This document shows, piece after piece, positions 32,724 through 41,601 of a stretch of 64,000 nucleotides of DNA (its first letter is position 1; each line of letters opens with the position of its first letter). Below the pieces are notes generated by a model. That model had not been told where the DNA came from, did no database searches, and saw nothing but the letters and a program-made list of their open reading frames with translations. The translations under genes were made by a program, and so were the position numbers. Source of the DNA: CAYQQK01 sp964420065 (GTDB lineage: Bacteria; Bacillota; Dethiobacteria; DTU022); NCBI GenBank assembly GCA_964420065.1, contig CAYQQK010000002.1:1-64000 (forward strand), in the 5' to 3' direction.

Positions 32724-34061
32724 CTAATCGGCCGGAGCCTCCGGAATGAACCCATTGTTCATCAGGCATTTCGTTTGCGCCTGGGCCTTGTCGATCGTTT
32801 CCTTGGCCATCTTGTAAATCTCTTCGCGGCTGAGCTTGATCCGCGCTACCCCTTCCTCGATTGCTTGCATGGCCGTAGCGGCAGCCATGCGCGGGTAGAT
32901 TTCCGACATATCCATCGTCGGCAGGATTCTATCCGGATTCGTTCCGCCATCCGGCGCGCAAGCAGCGAGTTCCTTGGCGGCGGCAATACACATGCCGTCA
33001 GTGATGGTGGTAGCTTGGACATCGAGAACGCCACGGAAAATAGCAGGGAAACCCAGCGAGTTGTTGACCTGGTTCGGAAAATCGGAACGGCCGGAAGAGA
33101 CGATCTTCGCCCCCGCTTCTTTTGCTTCCCAGGGCCAGATTTCCGGAATGGGGTTGGCGCAGGCAAAAATGATTGCATCCCTGGCCATGGAGGCGACCCA
33201 TTCTTTTTTCACCGTACCCGGTCCGGGTTTGGAAAGACAGGTTGCGACATCGGCTCCGGCAAAAGCTTCCGCCGGGCCGCCGATCAACTGATCCCGGTTT
33301 GTCTTTTGGCACATTTCCCATTTAACCGGGTGTATTGCTTCCAGTTCGGTCCGGCCCCGGTGCAAGGTCCCCTTGCTATCGAGTATGACCAGCTTGCCCG
33401 GGTCGATCCCGGCGGCGATGAACAACCGCGCCGTGCAAAGGTTGGCCGATCCGGACCCGAACATGGTGATCCTGACTTCATCGATCTTTTTACCGACAAT
33501 CTTCAGGGCATTGAAAAGCCCGGCCAGATTGACCAGAGCCGTTCCTTGCTGGTCGTCATGCCAAACCGGGATATGACACTCTTCTCTCAAGCGATCCAGG
33601 ACATAGAAACACTTTGGACTTGAAATATCCTCCAGATTGATCCCGCCAAAGCTGGGCTGCAACAGCTTCACAAAATTGATCAACTCGTCCGGATCCTTGG
33701 TATCGACGCAAACCGGGAAAGCGTCCACTCCACCCAAGTATTTGAAAAGCAGCGCTTTTCCTTCCATGACCGGCAAGCTGGCCTCGGGCCCGATATCACC
33801 CAAACCCAGCACCCGGGTCCCGTCGGAGACGACTGCAAGCAAGTTCGCCTTGTTGGTATACTTGTAGACATCATCCTTGTTTTTGGCGATGGCGCGGCAG
33901 GGTTCCGCCACTCCGGGCGTATACCAGATTGCAAAGTCTTCGATACCCCGGACAACGCACTTCAGATCAACCTGAATTTTCCCTTTATAGTACGGGTGTA
34001 GCTTCATGGCATCTTCAGCCGGCTTTTTAGCCTTGGCCAGAAGTTCCTCTTTTGTGGGCAT
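32724..34061 (-). CDS. Malic enzyme, NAD(P)-dependent
   Basis: A 445-residue oxidative decarboxylase of malate to pyruvate and CO2 with NAD(P)H. Visible motifs include IWYTPGVAEPC, VVSDGTRVLGLGDIGPEA, the divalent metal region WHDDQQGTALVNLAG and the nucleotide fold ITMFGSGSANLCTARL. Length is that of the short bacterial type. The ATG at 34061 (MPTKEELLAKA) is behind GGGGTGGG. Its place between fumarase and the fumarate reductase genes puts it at the branch from malate to pyruvate. Confidence 0.92.
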   Translation of the reverse strand: MPTKEELLAKAKKPAEDAMKLHPYYKGKIQVDLKCVVRGIEDFAIWYTPGVAEPCRAIAKNKDDVYKYTNKANLLAVVSDGTRVLGLGDIGPEASLPVMEGKALLFKYLGGVDAFPVCVDTKDPDELINFVKLLQPSFGGINLEDISSPKCFYVLDRLREECHIPVWHDDQQGTALVNLAGLFNALKIVGKKIDEVRITMFGSGSANLCTARLFIAAGIDPGKLVILDSKGTLHRGRTELEAIHPVKWEMCQKTNRDQLIGGPAEAFAGADVATCLSKPGPGTVKKEWVASMARDAIIFACANPIPEIWPWEAKEAGAKIVSSGRSDFPNQVNNSLGFPAIFRGVLDVQATTITDGMCIAAAKELAACAPDGGTNPDRILPTMDMSEIYPRMAAATAMQAIEEGVARIKLSREEIYKMAKETIDKAQAQTKCLMNNGFIPEAPAD

Positions 34062-34101
34062 GCGTCCCACCCCTTTCCTCGAAATATTGCGGAAATCGTG
34101 A

Positions 34102-34118
34102 CCCCTTGAAACAAGGGG
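34102..34118. repeat. Tight hairpin CCCCTTG-AAA-CAAGGGG
   Basis: A perfect 7-bp stem with a 3-nt loop, between fumarase beta and malic enzyme. With the second stem at 34152-34208 it forms a structured spacer that may protect or limit the mRNA on one side. Confidence 0.4.
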
Positions 34119-34151
34119 GATGACAAACATCGCTTCACTTCCATATCACTC

Positions 34152-34208
34152 CCGCCCCCTCCGGAACCACAACTGCCGGCGTTCATTCTCACCGGAAGAA
34201 GGGGGCGG
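34152..34208. repeat. Long GC-rich hairpin after fumarase beta
   Basis: CCGCCCCCT (34152-34160) pairs with AGGGGGCGG (34200-34208), and CCGG arms continue the stem inside. It lies 26 bp past the fumarase beta stop. No T tract follows on the minus strand, so it is probably not a full terminator. Confidence 0.4.
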
Positions 34209-34234
34209 AGCGAACCTCTTTGTGAAGCAAAATA

Positions 34235-34786
34235 TCAGCGGGCGTAAGCCTTGATCCCCTCCGCGTAGAGGTCGTTGCCATGAGCGTCGTTGATCACGGT
34301 CGCCGGAAAGTCTTCGACCTCATAGCGGCGGATCGCTTCCGCTCCCAATTCCGGATAGGCCACCACTTCACTTTTTAGAATCCGCTTGGAAAGGAGGGCT
34401 CCCGCACCGCCTACCGCCGCCATATAGACGCCTTTATACTTGACCAGGGCATCCTTGACCGCCTGGCTCCGCAAGCCCTTGCCGATACAGACCTTCATCC
34501 CTTGCTCCAGCATTTTTGGGGTATAGGCATCCATCCGCCCGCTGGTCGTCGGTCCGGCGGAACCGGCAGCCTGTCCCGGCTTGGCCGGTGCGGGACCGAC
34601 ATAATAAATGATCTGGCCCTGAAGTTCGAGGGGCAAAGGCTCGCCCTTTTCCATCAATTCCACCAACCGTTTGTGGGCAGCATCCCGGGCGGTATAGATC
34701 ACCCCGCTGATCAGGACATTATCACCTGCTTTAAGTTGCATCACCGTCTCATCACTCAAGGGAGCGCTGATACGTTGGGTCGCCAC
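34235..34786 (-). CDS. fumB: Class I fumarate hydratase, beta subunit
   Basis: A 183-residue C-terminal subunit of the oxygen-sensitive fumarase that interconverts fumarate and malate. Motifs: GDNVLISGVIYTARDAAHKRL, YYVGPAPAKPG, GPTTSGRMD and YEVEDFPATVINDAHG. The start is a GTG at 34786 (ATQRISAPLSDE follows), nine nt after AAAGGAGG; the longer frame to 34855 would overlap the alpha gene. It pairs with the alpha subunit 37 bp upstream. Confidence 0.93.
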   Translation of the reverse strand: MATQRISAPLSDETVMQLKAGDNVLISGVIYTARDAAHKRLVELMEKGEPLPLELQGQIIYYVGPAPAKPGQAAGSAGPTTSGRMDAYTPKMLEQGMKVCIGKGLRSQAVKDALVKYKGVYMAAVGGAGALLSKRILKSEVVAYPELGAEAIRRYEVEDFPATVINDAHGNDLYAEGIKAYAR

Positions 34787-34823
34787 GTCAATAATCCTCC
34801 TTTCGACTTGCCGAAAATCCGGC

Positions 34824-35669
34824 TTACAGGACCCGTTCCGTATGCCGGCAAGCATGGCAGTTAAGATTTACCGCTACCGGCATGCTGGCAATATGCGCCG
34901 GATGGACCTCGATATGCACCGCCAGAGCGGTGGTGCGCCCACCGAAGCCTTGCGGCCCGATTCCCAGGTCGTTCACTTTTTCAAGTATTTGTTTCTCCAG
35001 TTCGGCGTATTTGGGATCCGGATTGGGCTCCCCGAGTTTCCGCAAGAGGGACTTTTTCGCCAATACCGCAACCCTGTCAAAAGTGCCCCCGATGCCGACC
35101 CCCACTACAACCGGTGGGCAGGGATTCGGTCCCGCCTCCTTGACATGGTTCACCACAAAATCGATGAAACCGGGCACTCCATCAGCCGGTTTAAGCATTT
35201 TGATCGCGCTCATGTTTTCGCTTCCGCCGCCCTTGGGGGCAAAAGCGATCTTGACCCTGTCCCCTGGGACCAGATCCACATAAACAATGGCCGGTGTGTT
35301 ATCGCCGGTATTGACCCGGTTCAGCAGCGGATCGCCGACCGCCGACTTTCTAAGGTAACCATCCCTGTAACCCTGGCGCACCCCTTCGTTGATTGCCTCC
35401 TCCAGGGTACCTCCGGTGAGATGGACTTCCTGGCCCCACTCGATAAAGAACACCGCCAGGCCGGTATCCTGGCAAATGGGGATCTTGTCGTTTTTGGCGA
35501 TCTCCAGGTTCTCCATCAACTGACGCAGAACTTCTTTACCCGTGGGAGACTCTTCAGTTTCGAGTGCTTTTTTGAAAGCATCCATCACCTCATTACCCAG
35601 GTACAGGTTCGCCTCAATGCACATTTCGGCAACATTTTGCGTTATGGTGGCTGCCGCCAACTCCCGCAC
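34824..35669 (-). CDS. fumA: Class I fumarate hydratase, alpha subunit
   Basis: A 281-residue N-terminal subunit carrying the labile 4Fe-4S cluster. Motifs: PICQDTGLAVFFIEWGQ with one cluster Cys, the APKGGGSENMSAIKMLKP segment, GPNPCPPVVVGVGIGG and LGIGPQGFGGRTTALAVHIE. I place the start at the GTG at 35669, eight nt after AAGGAGG; the GTG at 35678 overlaps that site. It is preceded by a promoter candidate, so fumarase may be expressed apart from the TRAP genes. Confidence 0.93.
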   Translation of the reverse strand: MRELAAATITQNVAEMCIEANLYLGNEVMDAFKKALETEESPTGKEVLRQLMENLEIAKNDKIPICQDTGLAVFFIEWGQEVHLTGGTLEEAINEGVRQGYRDGYLRKSAVGDPLLNRVNTGDNTPAIVYVDLVPGDRVKIAFAPKGGGSENMSAIKMLKPADGVPGFIDFVVNHVKEAGPNPCPPVVVGVGIGGTFDRVAVLAKKSLLRKLGEPNPDPKYAELEKQILEKVNDLGIGPQGFGGRTTALAVHIEVHPAHIASMPVAVNLNCHACRHTERVL

Positions 35670-35690
35670 AACCGTCACCTCCTTATATTT

Positions 35691-35720
35691 AATATAAAAA
35701 CTTCGTCATAATCGAACCAA
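35691..35720 (-). promoter_or_regulatory. Candidate promoter for the fumarase operon
   Basis: Minus strand TTGGTT (35720-35715), 18 bp, TATATT (35696-35691), ending about 22 bp before the fumA start. Transcription would begin just before the ribosome site and leave a very short leader. Confidence 0.4.
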
Positions 35721-35765
35721 TTCCTGCTGTTATTTTAAGATCTGATTTAGTTCTAATATTTAGAC

Positions 35766-37841
35766 TCAGGAGCCTTTTGCTTCGATCGTGCTTTCCGGGA
35801 TAGAGGGGGCTTTTCGGATCACTTTTTGGAAGAAGAAGAGCAACACCATTATGGCTAGCCCAATCCCGTCGGAAATGACTTCGGCGGCAATCAAACACAG
35901 GGCCGCGCCAAATAGAAGGATCCGCATCAACCAGGGGGCCCTGCCGAAAAACCAGCCCTGCACCGCTGAAGCAAGCGCATAAACCCCGATCAGGGCGGTG
36001 ATGGTATTAAGCACGACCAGCAACATATTAACCGGTTCGAGCACTACGTTGCCGTTAACCACTGTTTGCATCATTAGCGGTATCTTATCGTTACCCAGGA
36101 TCAGGTTGGGGCCATAGTAAAACATGTACGGCACGATGAACGCCGCCAGGCCCAGCCGGAAAGACATCCATGACGTTTTCATCGGGTCGGAGCCGCTGAT
36201 ACCGCAACCGGCATAGGCGGCCAGCGCCACCGGCGGGGTGATCGCGGACATGCAGGCAAAGTAAAAGACGAACATGTGCGCCACCAGCGGAGTCAGGCCC
36301 ATCCTAACCAGGCCCGGAGCGAGCACCGAGGCGGCGATGGCGTAGGCCGCGGTGGTGGGCATACCCATTCCAAGCAGAATCGCGACGCACATGGTAAAGA
36401 CAAGCGCCAGGAGCTGGCTGGCCCCGGCGATCCCCAGGAGCAGGTTGGCAAACTTGACCCCGATCCCGGTCAGGGCGATCACGCCCATCACGATTCCGGC
36501 CGCCGAACAAACCGCCATCAGCTGAATCGTGCCCCGGGCGCCGTGCGCCAGCGACTTAAATGTTTTCAAAAAGTCCATGCCCATACGCCAGTTCTTGTTC
36601 ACCAGGGCGTGGACCCAGCTAATAACAAAGGAGCTGATGATCCCGGCAAAACCGGCCATGATCACCGACCAGCCGCTCAACAGGAAATAGAACAGGACCA
36701 GGACCGGGATGAACAGGTAGCCCCGCCGCATGGTTTGCCAGAAATTGGGCAAAGCCGCCCGTGGAAAACCGAGCAAACGCAGTTTCACCGCTTCATAGTC
36801 AACCATGAAGAAAGCAGAGAAAAAGTACAGGATCGCCGGAATGATCCCGGCGAGCATGATCCGCTGGTAGGGGATACCGGTAATCTCGGCCATGATGAAG
36901 ACCCCGGCGCCCATGATCGGCGGCATGATCTGCCCTCCCGAGGAGGCGACCGCTTCGGTCGCGGCGGCAAAGGTCGGCGAATAACCCACTTTTTTCATCA
37001 ACGGAATGGTCAGTGATCCGGTCGCAACGACGTTGCCGGCGGAGGTGCCGCTCATGGTCCCCATGAGCGCGCTGGCGACGACCGCCACCTTGGCCGGGCC
37101 GCCCCGGGCGCCGCCGCTGACGGAGAAAGCCCATTCCACAAAATAGCGTCCCACGCCCGAGTTCTGCAGAAATGCCGCAAAAATAATGAACAAGATGATG
37201 TATCGTGAAGAGATGGCGATCGGAGCGCTAAAAATTCCGTAGTCACTGTAAATATAACCCATGAACCGTTTGAATTCATAACCGGGATGCCCGATGATCC
37301 CGGGCAGGTACTGTCCCAGAAGAGCGTAACCAAGAAACACCGCGGCCAGGATCAGCAAAGAGTAACCGCTGCAGCGACGGGTCAACTCCATCACCAAAAT
37401 CACACCGATGATGGCAATGATCATATCCCAGGTCGTGGGACGGACCCGGATGCGCCAGATCAGTTCCTGGAAATTGACCGCCATATAGACAAAAACACAG
37501 ATCGCCGCGGCCGCGCCGGCCCAATCGAGGATGGAAATCTTCTTTTCCGCCGCCGCCCAGCCGGGGACAAGCAGAAAGCCGATCACCGACAGAGTCACGA
37601 CGTGCATGGCCCGGAAAAGAAGCGGATCGATGGGAGAAAAGACGAGAAAATAGATATGCAGAAGAGCGGTAATCGCAGCCCAAATGGAGATCACCGTAGC
37701 CAACCCGCCTTCAAAACGCCGCTGCGATGCCAGTTCGATATCATCTTCAGCCGCGTCCAGAGCCGCCAACTGTTTCAACTGTTCGGGGGTTAAAAGTTTG
37801 GCCAGATCGGCACTGCCTGCACCATTGCTTGTATCGGCCAC
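35766..37841 (-). CDS. TRAP transporter, fused 4TM/12TM permease (TAXI type)
   Basis: A 691-residue membrane protein that fuses the small and large TRAP permease subunits. About the first 180 residues hold the small-subunit helices; then come DctM-like repeats with GGQIMPPIMGAGVFIMAE and MPTTAAYAIAASVLAPGL, and TPPVALAAYAGCGISGSDP near the end. It imports an organic acid using the sodium or proton gradient. The adjacent fumarate and malate genes suggest a C4-dicarboxylate, but TAXI systems have varied substrates. The GTG at 37841 follows AAGGAGG by 10 nt. Its binding protein is encoded just upstream. Confidence 0.9.
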   Translation of the reverse strand: MADTSNGAGSADLAKLLTPEQLKQLAALDAAEDDIELASQRRFEGGLATVISIWAAITALLHIYFLVFSPIDPLLFRAMHVVTLSVIGFLLVPGWAAAEKKISILDWAGAAAAICVFVYMAVNFQELIWRIRVRPTTWDMIIAIIGVILVMELTRRCSGYSLLILAAVFLGYALLGQYLPGIIGHPGYEFKRFMGYIYSDYGIFSAPIAISSRYIILFIIFAAFLQNSGVGRYFVEWAFSVSGGARGGPAKVAVVASALMGTMSGTSAGNVVATGSLTIPLMKKVGYSPTFAAATEAVASSGGQIMPPIMGAGVFIMAEITGIPYQRIMLAGIIPAILYFFSAFFMVDYEAVKLRLLGFPRAALPNFWQTMRRGYLFIPVLVLFYFLLSGWSVIMAGFAGIISSFVISWVHALVNKNWRMGMDFLKTFKSLAHGARGTIQLMAVCSAAGIVMGVIALTGIGVKFANLLLGIAGASQLLALVFTMCVAILLGMGMPTTAAYAIAASVLAPGLVRMGLTPLVAHMFVFYFACMSAITPPVALAAYAGCGISGSDPMKTSWMSFRLGLAAFIVPYMFYYGPNLILGNDKIPLMMQTVVNGNVVLEPVNMLLVVLNTITALIGVYALASAVQGWFFGRAPWLMRILLFGAALCLIAAEVISDGIGLAIMVLLFFFQKVIRKAPSIPESTIEAKGS

Positions 37842-37875
37842 TGGAACCTCGCCTCCTTTGATGTTGAACGATATC

Positions 37876-37910
37876 CCCTGCCCCCGGTTTTTTGGAGGCC
37901 GGGGGCAGGG
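37876..37910. repeat. Intercistronic 12-bp hairpin
   Basis: CCCTGCCCCCGG (37876-37887) pairs perfectly with CCGGGGGCAGGG (37899-37910) around an 11-nt loop, between the binding-protein and permease genes. No T tract follows on the minus strand. Such hairpins commonly stabilise the upstream mRNA or reduce read-through, so that binding protein exceeds permease. Confidence 0.6.
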
Positions 37911-37955
37911 TTGCCATTATATTTCTATATTTATGGTAACGGTCATCTGTTGACT

Positions 37956-39005
37956 TTAGTCGATCGGTTTGGCTCCTTCGGGCACGTCGTAGCCGTTATC
38001 CGTGAACCATTTGTAGGCCCCGGGGTGCATCGGCAGGAAGGTGTTCGTCCCCACGAAATCGGGCAGGGTTTCCCAGGCCGAAGCGTGAATCTCGACCATG
38101 CGATCGTTATTGCTCAGGACCGCGTCCACAATTTGGTAGATCAGATCTTCCGGCAGATCCTTGTGACAGACGGCCCAGTTGAAGACGTTGATCGTCTCCA
38201 GGTCCCCATCCATGAAGGGATAGATCTCTTGCTTGATCACGTCCGCCACCCAGTAGGGGTAGGCTTCGATGACCTTGTCGCGATCCTCGCCGTCAATGGG
38301 CAGCATGACCACGTTGTCCGAACCCACGGTCGCCTCGTACTGCAGCAAACCGGCTACCGGGACACCGGAGGAGAAGCTGTTGGCGTCAATCTGGAGGTCG
38401 GCATGGCTTTCCACCAGGTCGCCCAGGGCGCCCCAGACCGGGGTCGCGTTGACACCCAGCACTTCCAGAATCAAGGGGTGGTAGGTTCCGGGGGTCCCGC
38501 CGGTGGGGCCAACCCCGACCTTCTTCCCTTCCAGATCGCGCAAGGACGTGATCCCGCTGTTCTTGTGGGCCCACCATTGCGAGTAGGTGCTGTACATGGG
38601 GAAGATCGCGCGCACGTCCTGGTGCTTCTGCCCGGCAAAGGCCGTGTCCGGCAGACCGTTCCAGGCCTCGTAGCCGATGCCCATGGTGATCATGCCCAGG
38701 TCTACTGCCTTGTCCTGGACCAGCATCATGTTGTCCGCCGGGCCTCCGGTCTGCTCCAGGTTGACCGGAACGCCGACAATTTCAGCGACCAGGTTGCCCC
38801 AACCGCCGTAAATGAAATAGACACCGCCGACGCTGGCGGTGCCCAAAGAAAGCGTGGACGGCCATTCGACCGCCGGTTTTTCCTCATCGGGTTCTTCACC
38901 ATTTTCCCCGTTCGTCGGACCCGCCTCTTTTGGACCGCAGCCCGCCGCCACACCGATGATCAGCAGCAGTGCCATCGCTACCAGCAACCATTTCCTCTTG
39001 CTCAT
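37956..39005 (-). CDS. TAXI family TRAP solute-binding lipoprotein
   Basis: A 349-residue extracytoplasmic binding protein. The lipoprotein signal is clear: basic start (MSKRKW), hydrophobic core and a lipobox ending AAGCG. An acidic linker (about 30-50) follows, then the TAXI domain (SLGTASVGGVYFIYGGWGN, KVGVGPTGGTPGTYHPLILE). It captures the substrate outside the membrane and delivers it to the fused permease. The ATG at 39005 has AAAAGGAGAG. It is the first gene of the transporter operon. Confidence 0.92.
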   Translation of the reverse strand: MSKRKWLLVAMALLLIIGVAAGCGPKEAGPTNGENGEEPDEEKPAVEWPSTLSLGTASVGGVYFIYGGWGNLVAEIVGVPVNLEQTGGPADNMMLVQDKAVDLGMITMGIGYEAWNGLPDTAFAGQKHQDVRAIFPMYSTYSQWWAHKNSGITSLRDLEGKKVGVGPTGGTPGTYHPLILEVLGVNATPVWGALGDLVESHADLQIDANSFSSGVPVAGLLQYEATVGSDNVVMLPIDGEDRDKVIEAYPYWVADVIKQEIYPFMDGDLETINVFNWAVCHKDLPEDLIYQIVDAVLSNNDRMVEIHASAWETLPDFVGTNTFLPMHPGAYKWFTDNGYDVPEGAKPID

Positions 39006-39559
39006 ACAGTCTCTCCTTTTCAGTTTATTTCTCTACCCGGAAAATGGATTAACTTGACAGTTGCCCCTATCCCCCGCTTCCGGCAGTCCCTTTCCGGGAA
39101 AATAGAAGTACGCACAAAACTTCCCTTCCCCGTGCAGGTTTTTCTACAACCGGTAAGGGGGAACTACCCTAGAAGTCCCACCTTTAAACCAAAAACATCC
39201 ATAATTCTACCCCGGAATCACCCCCTCCCATGGTAGTTCGTGTTTTGTTGCATCACCGTGCAGACATGTCGCGATGGATTGTAACTATTGGGGAAATATT
39301 TTAGAGTAGTTGAAAGCACACTATTGATATTCGACTCGGGCGATAATATTCCTTCTGCCTATTAAAAATAATCATACTGTTGCCCCCCTTCCCAAATATG
39401 CCCCGGTTCCTGCAACAGGCGCTTTTCGGCCTTATCCCCCTTGGCCCAAGATTCCGACATTGCCAGGCAAACCGTCCCGCCACACCGTCGATTAAGAGCA
39501 AATATTGTTCAAATCGTTCATTTCGGCCGGGCAAGATCAGCTTTTTTGTCGAGTTACAG
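39006..39559. other. Gene-poor gap between porB and the TRAP operon
   Basis: This should hold the promoter of the TRAP operon, but no convincing hexamer pair could be placed. A tiny minus-strand frame of 24 codons (39301-39375, MIIFNRQKEYYRPSRIS) has GGGGGG ahead of its ATG; it could be a leader peptide or chance. No terminator for porB is obvious. I see no RNA gene here. Confidence 0.4.
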
Positions 39560-40447
39560 CTAGACCCGGGTTTCTCTTTGAAGCAGGGAGAACCAATCCA
39601 GGCGTGCCTGGCGGCGCAGGCTGTCAATTTCTTCCGAAACAAGTCCGGAATACCGGCGCTGCAGGCGTAAATATTGATCCAGATCTGTGCTCTGATCGGG
39701 GCGATAGGTAAGACGGTAGTGATTTCCTCCCCGAACTTCATAGAGCGGAAAAAGGTTGCTTTCCACAGCCAACCGCGACAGTTCGACGGTGCGATCCGGT
39801 TCGGATCCCCAGCCCGGCGGGCAGGGGCAGAGCAGGTGAAGAAAACGGAACCCCCGCACGCGGCCGGCAGTGCGAACCTTGATCGCCAGATCCGCCGGAA
39901 AAGCTACGGTGGCGGTGGCGGCATAGGGCACGCCATGGGCGGTAATGATCGTCATAATGTCCTTTTTCTTTCGTGCCACCCGGCGCGGCGCCGGGTGGGT
40001 GGTTGTAACGGCGCTCCGGGGGGAAGCCGAACTCGACTGCACCCCCGTGTTCATGTAAGCCTCGTTATCATAACAGACAAAGAGAACATCCTCGTCCCGC
40101 AGGGCAGCTCCGGAGAGACCCTGCAACCCGATATCAAAGGTGCCCCCGTCACCCGCCAAAACGATCACCGTCGTTTCACGATCCCCCTTGGCGACCAGCC
40201 CTCGCTTGAGACCGCATCCAACTGCCGCCGCCCCGGCCAGAGGGGAATGCAGCACCGGGAGTTTCAAACCGGCCAGGGGAGGCACCCCGCAAATAATGCT
40301 CCAGCAGGAAGCGGCAATGACCAGGACCGTCCGCGGGCCGGCCGCACGGACGAGCAACTTGACCGCCAAGGCCGCCCCGCAGCCCGGGCAGGCGCTGTGC
40401 CCCGGGTACATCAGGTCCGCTTGATCGAATAGTCCGCCAAGTTTCAT
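39560..40447 (-). CDS. porB: Pyruvate:ferredoxin oxidoreductase, beta subunit
   Basis: A 295-residue thiamine diphosphate-binding subunit. HSACPGCGAALAVKLL at the start carries cluster cysteines. GDGGTFDIGLQGLSGA and YDNEAYMNTGVQ are the TPP/Mg motif and substrate loop typical of pyruvate-type enzymes. It splits pyruvate with CoA into acetyl-CoA and CO2 and reduces ferredoxin. Its ATG overlaps the alpha gene stop by ATGA. It is the last gene of the four-gene operon. Another 2-oxoacid substrate is possible. Confidence 0.9.
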   Translation of the reverse strand: MKLGGLFDQADLMYPGHSACPGCGAALAVKLLVRAAGPRTVLVIAASCWSIICGVPPLAGLKLPVLHSPLAGAAAVGCGLKRGLVAKGDRETTVIVLAGDGGTFDIGLQGLSGAALRDEDVLFVCYDNEAYMNTGVQSSSASPRSAVTTTHPAPRRVARKKKDIMTIITAHGVPYAATATVAFPADLAIKVRTAGRVRGFRFLHLLCPCPPGWGSEPDRTVELSRLAVESNLFPLYEVRGGNHYRLTYRPDQSTDLDQYLRLQRRYSGLVSEEIDSLRRQARLDWFSLLQRETRV

Positions 40448-41601
40448 TTATCCTCTACCCCCCATCTTTCCCCGGCAAAATCGGCGGGGGCCGCATCGTC
40501 TCCGAGCAGCCGTTCCAGCATATCCGGTGAAAGGTCCAGCCCGCCGGCCAGGATCAGGTTTTCGATCACCGGTCGCTGCGGCAGATCGTAAAGAGCGGAA
40601 CGCAGTTTCTGAGCCAGGATCCCCCCGGTTCCGGGGGAGCAGGTCCGGTCGATCACCACAACCCGGCGGGCTGCGCACGCTTGCAGCAGCTCACGGACGG
40701 CCCGGCCCGGGAAAGGGTGTACCAGGCGCAAAGTGATCAAGCCTGTCCGGTGCTCTTTCAAGAGCGGAAGCAGGCTGAGCAGGGTTTCGGCGTTGCTTCC
40801 GGCGGTAATCAGAACGGTGCCGGCGCCCTCCAGGGCCGCTCCGGCTGCCGGCAAGTAACAGCGTCCGAACAACGCTGCGAAACGCCGATTAATCTCGGCC
40901 AAAGCTTCCGGCACCCGCCGGTGATCCCGGTGACGCTCGCGCACCAGTCGGGCCATAGCCTCCCCGGAGACAAGACCGTGCAGGTTACAGGGTCGGTTTG
41001 GATCCACTTGCGGGGCAAAGGCAGGCGGTCCTGGAAAGGATGCCGTTTCCTCCGGCGCCGGAATTTCCACCGCCTCGTAGGTATGCGAAATATAAAACCC
41101 GTCGTAAACGACCATGCAGGGTAACAACAGCATTTCGGCCAGGGCATAGGCCTGCAAAATCAAGTCGAAAACCTCCTGGGCCGAGGTGCAATAGAGCTGA
41201 ATCCAGCCGGTATCCCGCTGGGAAAGACTGTCACCATGATCGGGATCAAGACACCACGGTGCGCCGAGAGCCCGGTTAACATCGACCAAAACCAGGGGAA
41301 AACGGCCTCCGGAAGCCCAGTGCAACATTTCATGCATATAGGCCAGCCCCTGGGACGAAGTGGCGGCAAATGTACGCACCCCGGCAGCCGCCGCCCCAAT
41401 ACAGGCCGCCAGGACCGAATGTTCCGAATCAACACTGACAAAATCGGCTTTCAGTTCACCCCGCGACCACATTCCGGCCAGTGTTTCCACGACCGCCGTC
41501 TGCGGCGTGATCGGGTAAGCGGCAATCATCTCTACCCCGGCTCGCTGGACGGCGTATGCCGCTGCTTCATTTCCGGTAATAATCTCAACCGGTATCGTCA
41601 T
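40444..41601 (-). CDS. porA: Pyruvate:ferredoxin oxidoreductase, alpha subunit
   Basis: A 385-residue alpha subunit with GNEAAAYAVQRAGVEMIAAYPITPQT at the N-terminus, SEHSVLAACIGAAAAG, and SLSQRDTGWIQLYC, which suits the pyruvate branch. The C-terminal domain (VLITAGSNAETLLSLLPLL) is complete. The ATG at 41601 follows GGGGGGTG and gives the family start (MTIPVEIITGNEA). It begins 17 bp inside the flavoprotein gene, so the operon is tightly coupled. Confidence 0.92.
   Translation of the reverse strand: MTIPVEIITGNEAAAYAVQRAGVEMIAAYPITPQTAVVETLAGMWSRGELKADFVSVDSEHSVLAACIGAAAAGVRTFAATSSQGLAYMHEMLHWASGGRFPLVLVDVNRALGAPWCLDPDHGDSLSQRDTGWIQLYCTSAQEVFDLILQAYALAEMLLLPCMVVYDGFYISHTYEAVEIPAPEETASFPGPPAFAPQVDPNRPCNLHGLVSGEAMARLVRERHRDHRRVPEALAEINRRFAALFGRCYLPAAGAALEGAGTVLITAGSNAETLLSLLPLLKEHRTGLITLRLVHPFPGRAVRELLQACAARRVVVIDRTCSPGTGGILAQKLRSALYDLPQRPVIENLILAGGLDLSPDMLERLLGDDAAPADFAGERWGVEDK

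Noticed and set aside
37911..39236. 441-aa open frame on the plus strand
   Set aside because: It is the complement of the TAXI binding-protein gene and reads as low-complexity His/Asp/Arg-rich text; the minus strand has a full signal peptide and family motifs.
39301..39741. 146-aa minus-strand frame overlapping porB
   Set aside because: Most of it is out of frame with porB inside that gene and its downstream region; only the last 24 codons have a possible start of their own.
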